DNA of 34,929 nucleotides, from positions 1,434,286 through 1,469,214 of the forward strand of contig BFEA01000331.1 of the NCBI GenBank assembly GCA_003427395.1, given 5' to 3'. The notes under the pieces were generated by a model that was given only the letters and a program-made list of their open reading frames with translations, did no database searches and had not been told where the DNA came from. Both the position numbers and the translations under genes were made by a program. Of this stretch, positions 1-9,034 are shown piece by piece (within the stretch, counting starts at the first letter, position 1; each line of letters opens with the position of its first letter). Origin of the DNA: Chara braunii (Eukaryota; Streptophyta; Charophyceae; Charales; Characeae).

Positions 1-141
1 GTTTGTTGTCCTCTTCTCCCTCTCTGCCTACGGTTTACCGGGCAGTTCTATTTGATGATATATATATATATATCACAGCCCCTCGTTTGTTGTCCTCTTC
101 TCCCTCTCTGCCTACGGTTTACCGGGCAGTTCTATTTGACG

Positions 142-142
<1 letters not shown>
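1..142 (+). repeat. Two truncated copies of the hammerhead-associated unit, separated by (TA)n
   Basis: The stretch 1-57 and the stretch 74-142 are nearly the same sequence (GTTTGTTGTCCTCTTC... to ...TTCTATTTGAYGA), separated by about 16 bases of TA repeat and followed by a longer TA run. The same sequence occurs inverted at 13766-13832, where it lies downstream of a hammerhead-like core. Neither copy here has that core. The first copy is cut by the window edge. The second begins with CACAGCCCC at 74, right at the point where the predicted self-cleavage site sits in the 13.8-kb copy. Confidence 0.85.
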
Positions 143-185
<43 letters not shown>

Positions 186-1649
186 TGTAGATCTTTTGGA
201 TATCTACAACCCCATTTTTTTATTTTTTATTTTAAGTTCATATGTATTTAAAAAAAAATAACAAACAGAAAAAACAGAAAAAACAAGATACACGCACATA
301 GACAACCCCCCCAATCCCCCAACCCCCCAACCTTCCCCCCCCACAAAAAAGCACCCCCCCCCACCTATTCATTTTTTCCATGCAACCCCCCCTATCGCAT
401 CCCCTGCACTCGTGCAACCCCCTCAGGTGTGCGCGCTCTTTTTTTGACGAGCGAGCGCGCCAGACAACGCTTTGAGCTCGGGGGGAGGTTAAGCGCGCTC
501 ATACGGTTTCATAGCCCCTTGGTGCAGTATTCTGTTTTTCAGAGGTGGACAGGAGACGGGTTAGGAAGAAAGCCCCTGTTGTTGTTAGATTTCCCAAAGG
601 GATTCTCCACTCTTCCCCTTTCCCTCCCTCCTCGCCCTCTTTCCTCCTATGGATTGAGATTGCTTCTCCCGAAACTGGTCTCCCCATTCTTTCCACCCAC
701 GTCTTTGGGTATATTCCCAAACTCTCTGTCTCAGTTGACGAGCTGGCCTGACCCCCTGGTTGCCTCTCCTGACCTTTCCCTTCGACCCCCCCCCTCGCTT
801 CCGCCGACATTATTCCGTCATTGGGTGAGGGGTTGTTACCCGTAAGACGCCCCTGGGCGTGATGCCTCGCTGCTCCTTTGTACAGGAGTATCGAATCCAT
901 CTTTTTATGCACTCTTACGGCAGACTTTCACCTTCCTTTCCTTCAAAGTTATTTAGTATGTGTTTATGTGTGTGAACTTCTTCACACTCCCCCACTCCCC
1001 TACACACTTCCTCTGCACCCCCCTGCGTTACCGCTATGCACTGTCATCTCTGTCTCTTCCTTCCCTGGTTCTTTTTCCTTCCTTTGCTCCCTCCCTCGAT
1101 CTACACCCTCTGGTTGTTTCTCCGTCCGATTTTACCGCTTTGTGCCCTTCTGACTCTACTTTCCACTACCACTTCCCCATCCCCTTTCTCCGTGAACCCT
1201 ATACGGTCCAAGTGAGGGGCGGGGGAGGATAGGAGTGGGGGGGGGAGGGAGAGGTAAGGGTGAGAGGACCGGGAGTTGCGAGGGGGACAGGGGGTTGCGA
1301 TCGAGCTATGCGATCGGGCTTTGTTTTTCTTTTATGTTTTCTTTATATCTTTACGTGTCATCACCTCCCCTAATGTTCGGCTTTCCGCACATCTTCTCTC
1401 TAGACCCCTTTCCTTCTTGCCTTCTCCCTCCTCCAATCGCTCTGCTGTCCTGGGATCGTGGACTCAAAATTCTCCTTACCACTTCCCACTTCTCGTTCCT
1501 TCTCGTTTCTTACCCGGAAAACGGTGCCCCGTCGCTTCAGTCCCAACATCGGGTTGCAACTTCCTTCCCTTCTTACCTCCATGGATCTTCCTTCTCCCTT
1601 CTCAGCCTTCCTACACTTTTCGTTTCCCACAAACCGCCCGCGATTCCCT
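143..1649. other. Low-complexity region without a supported gene
   Basis: A (TA)n block continues to about 181, followed by an A/T-rich stretch with the short inverted pair GTTGTAGAT...ATCTACAAC. A C-run-rich segment follows (about 300-420), then C/T-rich sequence with many short C and T runs. Open frames here exist on both strands and read as Ser/Pro/Leu-rich low-complexity peptides, as expected from pyrimidine-rich DNA. I see no motif, promoter or RNA gene. Confidence 0.5.
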
Positions 1650-1935
1650 ACACCCTCCACTCCCCGCACTCCTCCTCGCCACTTCCCCCGTCCCTCTCCA
1701 CGCGCTTACCCAAAAAGGTGCACCAAATTCACTTAAGAGGTGATGCTCACTCCCCACACTCCTCCTTGTCCTCACCACCTCCCCCGTTCCTCTCCACACA
1801 AGTTCGCGTAAAAGATGGTGCACACTCCCCACACCCCTCCTTCCCCTCGGCACTCCCCCCGTCCCTCACCACTCATCGCTTCTGCACGCTTTTACCCAAA
1901 AAGGTACACCGAGTTCACTTAAGAGAGGATGCGGT
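1650..1935. repeat. Degenerate tandem repeat, pyrimidine-rich
   Basis: Blocks containing CTCCCCRCACTCCTCC, then CTCCCCCGT..CTC, then a 'CCCAAAAAGGT(G/A)CACC' segment and 'TTCACTTAAGAG', recur about three times (near 1660-1740, 1750-1815 and 1825-1930) with indels. Unit length is irregular, between about 70 and 105 bases. No coding function is suggested. Confidence 0.6.
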
Positions 1936-2188
1936 GTGAGGAGGGAGGACAGTCCCCACGGCTCGTCCAACTTGAGAGCGCAACTGACTCTAAACCGGTC
2001 GGGGCAAGAGACGGAGGAGAGAAAAGGATGACGAGCCGGGAGAGGGATGGAAGGCACGTCGAGAGATAAGGGGACGAGGTAGGTAGTCAGAGAAGAAATA
2101 CAGAAGAAGACAATTAGAAGGGGAAGGGGAAGGGAAAGAAGAGGAGAGGAGAGACGAGAGAAAACACAGCGAGTGTCTAAGGGAAGAG
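1936..2188. other. Purine-rich spacer, nothing recognised
   Basis: G/A-rich DNA with repeated GAGAGG/GGAAGGGGAAGG runs. It leads directly into the 100-bp tandem array. Confidence 0.4.
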
Positions 2189-2495
2189 GGCAGCACTTCG
2201 CCATCCCCAAGGGGTCAAAATGTGTTGGAAAAATACTTAGGAAAAGAGAAAATTTTGGCAGCACTTTGTTACCCCCAAGGGATCAATGGCAGCACTTCGC
2301 CATCCCCAAGGGGTCAAAATGTGTTGGAAAAATACTAGGTAGGAAAAGAGAAAATTTTGGCAGCACTTTGTTACCCCCAAGGGATCAATGTCAGCACTTC
2401 GCCATTCCCAAGGGGTCAAAATGTGCTGGAAAAATACTAAGTAGAAAAAGTGAAAATTTCGGCGGCACTTCGTTACCCCCAAGGGATCAAAGTAT
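2189..2495 (+). repeat. Tandem array, three units of about 100 bp, each made of two related halves
   Basis: Units start at 2189, 2288 and 2390 (periods 99 and 102). Each unit has a first half beginning GGCAGCACTTCGCCATCCCC and a second half beginning GGCAGCACTTTGTTACCCCC. Both halves end in AAGGGRTCAA, so the array has an internal dimer structure of about 50 bp. Because the periods divide by three, a frame stays open through the array, but the peptide is only the repeat translated. Confidence 0.9.
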
Positions 2496-2606
2496 GCCGA
2501 AAGCAAGAATGGCTGAGTCCTATTTTTCCGGGCGTTCTTTGGCCGACCGTGCCGTGTTAACTGGCATGAATTTGTTTTCCGAGCAGGGAAACGTACTGGT
2601 GGTTTA
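2496..2606 (+). mobile_element. Probable remnant ending in the ACTGGTGGTT terminal motif
   Basis: The bases GTACTGGTGGTT followed by TA (end at 2606) match the right terminus of the intact short element at 8214-8365. The bases just inside also resemble it (GTTAACTGGCA here, GTTAACGGGCA there). I did not find a matching left terminus, so this is a truncated or degraded relative. A direct repeat TGGCATGAAT sits at about 2571 and 2614, around the terminus. Confidence 0.45.
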
Positions 2607-3520
2607 ATATTTGGCATGAATCTAGTATGCACCGACAATTTCCCCGCTGGCTGGTCCAATATGTATGCTAATAAAAACGTGATGTCACCCTTTACCTGTG
2701 GAGACGGACACTTGAACATGATCATGTTTACTTGCCTAAAGTTGCTTGGCATAATCTGATATAAGAGAGAAAAGTTGGTAGACTCGGCCTTATAGATCCC
2801 AGCCTGCAGATTCAACTTCTGTTGACCTATAGTGTCCTGTCAGACACATCAGAGGTCCGAGTCAAACGGCTTGGAAAAAGTTTGCCACCTGGCTCTTGAT
2901 CAAGGAAAAACAACAACAACAGCATAAGAGGGTTCCACAGAGACTGATAAGAGCAGCTCTGATCAAGGATGCTGGTCTACTCTCTCCTGAATCCTGATGT
3001 TGTTGCTTAGCGCTTATGCATCCACATGTTTGCAGTTTTTTTTCCCTTTCGGAGAGGTATTTTGCTGGCATTCCAGTAAGAGGTCGGCCTGTGCGGCAGT
3101 ATGATAGAATACTTCATCAGCCAATCTATGGAAATCCGTATGATCTTGATAATGATGAAAAAACAAAAAGGGGGTTCCACTTTTTCTTTAGAGGCCCCGG
3201 CGCTTTCGATTGAAGTTGGTTTCAAGAGGAGTGGTAACACGGAATGACATATGGAATGGGAGTCAGTGAGGATGGAAAACAGTTCTGAATTGCACCCTCA
3301 GTGGAGTTGTTTGTGGACTGGAGGAATTATCGAGGGAGGTGGTTGATGGCATTGATGCAGTGCCACATGCCTGGACAGATATTTCAGAGATCACTTGTGG
3401 TTGAGGGATACGAGAACTATCCAAGACTGGACATGGTGTTCAAAAGAAAAAGAAAAAAAAAGACTTGACATGCCAGTGGTGAGGTCCCTGGAAAAACAGA
3501 ATTCTGTGACTGGAATTGTG

Positions 3521-3523
<3 letters not shown>
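2607..3523. other. Unannotated spacer
   Basis: Mixed-composition DNA. It holds only short discontinuous frames and no recognisable domain, RNA gene or repeat shared with the rest of the window. Confidence 0.4.
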
Positions 3524-3572
<49 letters not shown>

Positions 3573-3725
3573 TGGCCTACCAACATCGGCATTGGGCTTG
3601 ATGTGGGGGATGATAAGAGCAGCCTCCCACATCAGGGCGCTGGAATGTGATGGCTCCGTTCTATTGCTGGGGAGCTGCACCTGCTGGAAACCGGGTCCAG
3701 CATCCTGTTGGAATACATCTTTACT
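3524..3725 (-). repeat. Dispersed retroelement-like 3' end with (AAT)n tail, minus orientation
   Basis: On the minus strand this reads as a unique part (about 3725-3572) containing CCAGCAGGTGCAGCTCC, followed by a long (AAT)n tail seen as (TTA)n on the plus strand at about 3524-3570. The same core occurs at 23850-23900 on the minus strand, where an A-rich tail follows, and at about 23650-23735 in the opposite orientation. A unique end followed by a simple tail suggests a SINE or the 3' end of a LINE. The parent element is not identified. Confidence 0.55.
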
Positions 3726-3850
3726 GCCATCCTTTCAACGCTTAGTTTGTGTTCTCATACCACCTTCATAATACTTCCTTAGTGTCATCCTTTCAATGCT
3801 CAGTTTGTGTTCTCATACGACCTTCATAATACTTCCTTAGTGCCATCCTT
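3726..3850 (+). repeat. 58-bp tandem duplication
   Basis: A unit beginning GYCATCCTTTCAAYGCTYAG and ending CTTCCTTAGT starts at 3726 and 3784, with a third partial start at 3842 (period 58). The two full units differ at only a few positions. Confidence 0.9.
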
Positions 3851-5357
3851 TAAGGGTGACCCCAAAATTCCCAGACCCATAGGCGCCGGCGCTGCGCTAC
3901 CGGGGGAGCAGTGCCAGCGCCAAGCGAGCTATGGAGGAACGCGCGCGGCGAGCGGGCGACGCGGTAGTGTACTGACGCGTGTGAGTTGGCAACCTGGTGT
4001 GTGGGCAATGGCGCGCTGATGCACGCTGGGCATGTATGCTGGAGAGCTGATGGGCGTGCAGTGGCCCACGAACACGCAAATGTCAATGAGCAAAGGGACG
4101 ATGGTGTGACAGCGACGCGCTTTACACACGCGCGGAGAGCTTGAGGTGCTTGTCCAACCCGCGTCACGGGCTGACATGGTTTTGGACACGGTTTTCGAGA
4201 GAGAGCGTTGTGACACCTGTCACATGGACCTTTCTTCCCTGCGTGACTGCCGCATGAAGTAATCCATAGCCGAAGTCTCAACATGAGGCCGTAAGGCTCT
4301 CGCAATGGGGCATTAGTCAGCATCGGTGGATGAAAGTGGAGCTAACCCTGGGTGACCGAAGTGTGGAGGGGGCGTGCAAGTATTTGACCGTCAGGTGCGG
4401 GCAGTTTGTCCGGGAAATTGTTAGCAAAGAAGCAGTTCTTTGAGGGTGTTCTTCAAGGACGTCTTCATCAACGGGCTTGATCTTCTTCAAAGTGTTTTAT
4501 GTCTCTGCTTTTTGCTATGCTTTGCAGGTTCATCATCAAGATCATCAAGACTACCAAGATTGAGTACCAGATCATCATTTTCGTCTTCTTCATGGTCGGC
4601 AGCATCGTCTTCACCACTATGACCATCTCGTCAACAGTGCCATGTCATCACCTTTCTCGCCTCTTGTCTCATGATGCCTTCCCTTTTTTTTCTCCGCTGA
4701 TTCCCGTACTCGACTGCAACCTTTTTTTCCTTTTTTTCTCCCCTCCTGCTTCTCATTTCTGTTCTCCCCATTAATCTTAAGTCTGTGCACTTTGTATTCT
4801 GGCGCGGCTTCACTCGTCATACCCAAGGGGGAGGGATGAAGAGGGGGTCAATGGAGAATGACGAGAAGAAGTGTGATTACTAAGAGGGATGGGAAGAGGG
4901 GGAGAACCAGAAAAGGGAGGAAAAGGAAAGGTACCAGTAGTTAGGGTATTTGGAAAACCAGTGGAAGGGAGGAGGGTGGGGGGATAAGGGTGTGGGAGAG
5001 TCTTCTCTTCTTGCCTTCTTATTTAAATCATGTTCAGCAAAATAGACATCATTATTAATCCTTCCTACTAATTATCCATCGCGCAGTGCGCCATCATCCA
5101 CAGAGTAGGCTTCTGCTTGCTCTAATTTCAAACTATCACTACGGCATTCGTGCCAGTTTCCGAATATAGAACTCCTATTCAGAGCTCCCGCTAAATCTTC
5201 TGTATTGATATTCTGACATTATCATAATAATCTGCAAATACTTGTTATTTCGTAGTCTATACTATTATCATCTAACTTTTATTAATCATCATCCTTATCA
5301 TCATCATCAGTTTTAGTCTCCCTGGCTTTCCCTCGTTGGTTTCTGGTTCAATCCAGT
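3851..5357. other. Unannotated spacer
   Basis: GC-rich to about 4400, then C/T-rich to about 4800, purine-rich to about 5000, and A/T-rich with many CATCATT-like triplets to about 5320. Frames are short and overlapping on both strands. I could not assign any gene, RNA or element. Confidence 0.4.
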
Positions 5358-6150
5358 TGAGATGGTAGGTGGGCTAGGGTGGGGAGATCTCTACTTCGCA
5401 AGGGCAGCACAAGGAGGGAGGTGCTCGCCTTTTAGGGAGTAAGGGCAGATTCGGGGACTGTTCCAATCTGGGGCTGGGAGGGATGAAAGGGATCGCATCA
5501 CCTTCTAAGCAGTGGCAGATTAGGGCAGGGGCAGATAAAGGTGTACCTTTAGGGGGAATTGGTAGCCTCGAGGGAGTAAGGAATGTTGAGGTGTCATTCT
5601 CCTGTTGCAGCCGAAACGAATTGCCCGTTTTCAGTGCAGTTCTGCTCAGCGGAGGCAGCAGGGGGGTGAAGAGGAGGTAGGGGAGGGAATGAGGTGGGGA
5701 GGAGAGGGGAAGCTGAATCAACTTTAATCAACATTTTCATTAACATTATCATCTGCTTTTTTCTGGTCTTTTAAACTCTTTTTATTATTGACCTTTTCCT
5801 ACTTTTTTCTCCTCTAGTTGCTATTCACTGTATACAAGCGAGATGGCAAGCGGGTAGTATGGGGGGAACTGATCTCTATAGGAGCATCACAAGGCGGGAG
5901 GTGATTGCTCTGTAAGGAGTAAAGGTAGAACTTGGGATGTACTGACCTGGAGCTGGATAATATCTAGCGGTGGCAGATTAGAACAGTGGAAAGATTGGAC
6001 CATACTTTTGGGGGAATGGCATGCCTCGAGGTAAGCAGGGTTGTAAGTGGGTCTGCTCCTAGTTGGGGCTGAAGAGGACTGCTACACATCAGGGTGGTTC
6101 ATTCAGCGGAGGCAACAAGGGGCAGAAAGAAACCGGTGGAAGGAGAGGAG
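5358..6150 (+). repeat. Two diverged direct copies of a ~300-bp segment
   Basis: Segments at about 5358-5700 and 5841-6150 share ordered blocks: GATCTCTA, GCACAAGG.GGGAGGTG, GGAGTAA.GG.AGA, GTGGCAGATTAG, GGGGGAAT.G, GCCTCGAGG, and CAGCGGAGGCA.CA.GGGG. Divergence is high, with indels. The DNA between and after the copies is unrelated A/T-rich sequence. I cannot tell whether this was a segmental duplication or two insertions. Confidence 0.6.
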
Positions 6151-6689
6151 AAAGCAATCACTATCACTGAAATCAGATGATCCTGGAATGCTAGGTGCCG
6201 TTCTTGACTTAGCAGTTTCTTGAATGTGCTGTGTTTTTGTAATTGCCCAGTTGAGTTGATGCCAGAGCGACGCTGGCCAGTGCTGGGGCTTGCCCTGTAA
6301 CCTGCATGAGTAGGAGCTTGAGGCCTTGTACAGAGATGTGGGGATTGCTGAGGGAGGAAGGCAATTCAGTAACTTGACTGACGACTACAATTAGGACCGA
6401 CAAGGGTCGGAGCTGGGGCGGGTAGCGCTGCCCTGTAACTCAGCTAGATTGAGGGTGTGAGACCGGGTAGAGGCCTGATTGGTACATGGCACAGCTTTGT
6501 TTAAGGGATGCTGAATTGATAAGATCACCTGAATTTAGGGATAGGAGCTAGGCTGCTGGCCCTTTGATTTTCCGGTCTTGGTGTGTTTTGCTGGCCCATT
6601 CTGCTAGTATCCATACCTGTGCTAGAATCCTTTTGTTTGTCGGTAGCTCATTCGGCTGCTTACCATTCTCCCTTCTTGAGATTGTATGT
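6151..6689. other. Unannotated spacer
   Basis: Mixed-composition sequence without a persistent frame or recognisable motif. A short TG repeat begins near 6685, at the boundary of the next repeat. Confidence 0.35.
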
Positions 6690-6800
6690 GTGTGTGTGTG
6701 TGTTGTTATGTTCGCCAGAACTCCACAAAAACGGAAAGCATGACTGTGCCAGACTGTTTCGTTGGATTTTCACCAACTCATCAGGAGGTTGAACCCTGAC
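6690..6800 (-). repeat. Hammerhead-associated repeat, copy at 6.7 kb
   Basis: This is similar to 7118-7210 over about 100 bases. Shared blocks, read on plus, are ATGTTCGC, AACTCCACAAA, GAAAGCATGACTGTG, then the hammerhead-like core and CATCAGGAGGTTGAAC. The copy at 13766-13875 shares only the core region, so two subfamilies with different downstream sequence use the same core. Confidence 0.75.
6747..6790 (-). ncRNA. Hammerhead-ribozyme-like motif, cleavage site altered
   Basis: On the minus strand: CTGATGA (6784-6778), a 5-bp stem GTTGG/CCAAC around a 7-base loop, then GAAA and C. This is the CUGANGA / helix II / GAAA arrangement of hammerhead ribozymes. The helix has T-A where the 13.8-kb copy has C-G, with both strands changed together. 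The site that reads GTC in the 13.8-kb copy reads GGC here, so the pairing U next to the cleavage nucleotide is lost. I see no clear helix I, so activity is doubtful. Confidence 0.5.
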
Positions 6801-6960
6801 AGATTGTCGTGGATGCATTTGACCGATGGATAAGGACTCGCCACTTTGTGCAGAGTTAGCGATACCCCTGAGAAAAGTGGTAGACTTGCACCAACCCTGT
6901 TATCCTAGCAGACTGTCCATCCAAGCCTGTCGTGAATGGCAGTAAGTCTGACACTGCCAT

Positions 6961-7048
6961 CTTCACCTGAATATAACGCCCGGTCATATTTGGGGCCATT
7001 TTCTATCCAGATGCAGCGATAATGGCCGGGCGTTCTATTCGGGTGAAG
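6961..7048. repeat. 88-bp inverted repeat, MITE-like hairpin
   Basis: The left arm CTTCACCTGAATATAACGCC (6961 onward) pairs with the right arm ending GGCGTTCTATTCGGGTGAAG at 7048. The arms are about 28 bases with few mismatches and a spacer of about 30 bases. No certain target duplication is visible. The motif GAATA.AACGC also occurs in the elements at 11.6 and 19.7 kb, so a distant relation is possible. Confidence 0.65.
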
Positions 7049-7117
7049 ACTGTAGCATGGTCCGAACCCAAGCCACATCAATCCCCCTGAACGGAGAGCT
7101 TAGCAAGGTCTTGTTGT

Positions 7118-7210
7118 GTGTTCTCATGTTCGCTATACACAACTCCACAAAGAAAGCATGACTGTGGAGACTGTTTCATTGGACTTTCACCAACTCATCA
7201 GGAGGTTGAA
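7118..7210 (-). repeat. Hammerhead-associated repeat, copy at 7.15 kb
   Basis: This is the sister copy of 6690-6800, in the same orientation and about 420 bases away. It shares the upstream ATGTTCGC, AACTCCACAAAG and AAAGCATGACTGTG blocks and the core. The sequence between the two copies contains the 88-bp hairpin element and nothing else recognised. Confidence 0.75.
7161..7206 (-). ncRNA. Hammerhead-ribozyme-like motif, degenerate
   Basis: On the minus strand: CTGATGA (7201-7195), then GTTGG / CCAAT around a GTGAAAG-type loop, then GAAAC. The last helix pair is G-U, still compatible with pairing. The segment between GAAAC and CACAG is one base shorter than in the other copies, and no intact GTC is at the expected place. 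It is probably an inactive descendant. Confidence 0.45.
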
Positions 7211-7396
7211 CACCAAAAGATTCAGCTCGATCAATGTCTGTCATCAGACTCATCACCCAGGGAACAAACAGACAGGCCCTGACTATTTGGCAGGCACTCC
7301 AAACGTACAGGCACTGACTATTTGGCAGGTCTTATATGTGCTCGCTTAGACACAACAGAAAATACTGAGAATGAAAGGAATGACATAAGATATAGG

Positions 7397-7803
7397 GTCT
7401 CGCTCCACTACACTAGACTCATGAAAACAAATGTGAGTGCTTCTAGAGCTGTCAGAGGTCTAGAACTCTTGAAAAAAGAAGCATCTCTCCACTTACTCCA
7501 GACTCAAGAGCAATAGAAGCACTCACAAATTTCTCAGCGCTACATGAGAGCCCTTCTACAGCGCTAGATGACAGCGCCAGCTCGTTCTGATGGTCGGGGC
7601 AGGAGGCACACTCGCGGAAAAAGAGGCCAGAGCGGGGGTAGGATGTAGGACGCTAGAAAACCTGAGTTTTGCAGGCTGTGAACTCTATACAAATCGAGAG
7701 TGCCCTTCGAGAGTGCTTTCTGACGGCTCTCGAAGGGTGTTGTCATGAGTTCCAGTCTAGAGTAAGTGGAGTGAGGCATTACTCTTGAAACTTCGGGAGT
7801 CTA
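7397..7803. repeat. Imperfect inverted repeat with CTCCACT..TCTAGACT motifs
   Basis: The left part (about 7397-7515) holds CTCGCTCCACTACACTAGACTC and CTCCACTTACTCCAGACTC. The right part (about 7725-7803) holds the reverse complements of close variants, in matching order: AGTCTAGAGTAAGTGGAGTG and AGTCTAGAGTAGTGGAGCGA. The arms are interrupted by indels. This could be an old foldback element. Confidence 0.5.
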
Positions 7804-7839
7804 GAGTAGTGGAGCGAGGCCCATACATACATATGGATG

Positions 7840-7876
7840 TGCGTGTGTGTGTTTGTGTGTTTGTGTGTGTGTGTTG
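7840..7876. repeat. (TG)n-rich microsatellite
   Basis: An interrupted GTGTGTGTTTGTGTG run of about 35 bases. Confidence 0.85.
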
Positions 7877-8120
7877 TTAAAGCACACCAAAATCTCTCTC
7901 ATTTCCGCAAATCATAACAAACCATCCATAACAAAAAATATAGATAGACAATATAATAGAAAAGGCAAGGTTGGCCACTTTTGTGTGGTTCAGCGCCAAG
8001 TGCCCACACACCCATCCACTGCCGAAGTGGCACACTTGCACGTATACATATATACATATATTTATTTCATAATCCATAGAAGGTGGAGGGCAAAAGGCAA
8101 CTTACCTAAGACAGAGGACT

Positions 8121-8483
8121 CCATCAGCAAGAAAGCACCGACCCCGTCTGCCATAGGTCCAACAAAAGTTCTACAGCCCTCCGCGTTGGCCCACAAAACC
8201 ACAAGCTTTATTAAACCACCAGTACTTGGCCCAGCTACCGGCCGCCGAAAAAAATAGAGTAGAAACGTTTCTAGTTGGATGAATTTGGGCGCTCCTGTAC
8301 TGGCCCGTACGTTTACTAAAATTGTGGCGCGTTAACGGGCACGACTTTAGGAAGTACTGGTGGTTTAGACAAACCCAACAGCATAACAGAAAAGGCTCCA
8401 CTAACAAAAAAAGGCACCGACCACACATGCCAATGCTCTAAATAGAATGCAGAGCCCTCTGCGACGGCCTACAACGCCACCAC
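8121..8483. repeat. Diverged direct repeat flanking the 152-bp TIR element
   Basis: The segments 8121-8205 and 8396-8483 share ACTCCA/GCTCCA..AACAAA, GCACCGACC, TGCCA, CTACAGCCCTC / GCAGAGCCCTC, CG..GGCC.ACAA and CCACAA. The copies are about 275 bases apart. Their relation to the element between them is unclear. Confidence 0.45.
8214..8365. mobile_element. 152-bp MITE-like element with 14-16 bp perfect TIRs and TA target duplication
   Basis: The left end AACCACCAGTACTT (8214) is matched by the right end AAGTACTGGTGGTT (8365), and TA lies on both sides (8212-8213 and 8366-8367). Read as a three-base duplication it would be TTA. There is no coding capacity. Related termini occur singly at 2593-2604 and 13456-13467 and as a pair around the 3-kb element at 16041-19061. 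These form a family with a constant ACCAC(C/T)AGTAC core. Confidence 0.75.
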
Positions 8484-9034
8484 AAATCAGAAATACACCA
8501 CAGGACCTGCACGCAACACCAGGAGTGCCATGAACCAAAGCAGCCCTCCACAAAATGAATGAGAAGGGGAAGTGGACGACAACAGCAGTGAAGAAGAGAG
8601 AGCAAGACAGACGGCAGAGCAGGAAGGAAGCAAGAAGGACAGATAAGAAGAAAAGAGGTATGGGAATGAGTGCCAGGAAGAAGGAAGAGCAGAACGTAGG
8701 GTACAAGGGAGAGAGGATGGAAACCAGGCTGACAGGGCACACGATGGAGGAAAGAGGAACCTAGAGGTGAGCAGAACAGAGATGGAGTGGGAACAGCGGA
8801 AGGAGTGGCCGCCCCCTCCCCCCGGCCACGACCCCCCCCCTCTTCCACCCCCATCCCCTCGCACAGACCCAACTTCATCTGTCGGGACCGTCCTCTTCCA
8901 ACAACAATGATTCTCCACGGGATTGGGGAGAGTATCCCAAGGTGCTCCCCCCAATAACGACACGACAAAGCCGAGGTTGGGAAAGGGCGGAGCACCAAAA
9001 TAAGGAGCTGGAGCAGTGGAAAGGAAGGTAACCG
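8484..9034. other. Spacer, A/G-rich then C-rich; no gene
   Basis: From 8555 to 8760 the plus strand is strongly purine-rich (AAGAAGGA-type), followed by short C and G runs to about 8850. Frames on both strands are by-products of this composition. It may be the 5' leader of the LINE relic that follows, but nothing in the sequence fixes that. Confidence 0.35.

Noticed and set aside
429-845. A 138-codon plus-strand frame and a similar one on the minus strand
   Set aside because: Both arise from pyrimidine-rich DNA, overlap on opposite strands, and contain only low-complexity Ser/Pro/Leu or Gly/Arg/Glu sequence.
2173-2607. A 144-codon frame through the tandem array
   Set aside because: The unit lengths (99 and 102) are multiples of three, so the frame stays open by arithmetic. 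The peptide is the DNA repeat translated.
2189-3850. CRISPR-like arrays
   Set aside because: The repeats are contiguous tandem units without unique spacers, and the sequence is eukaryotic in character.
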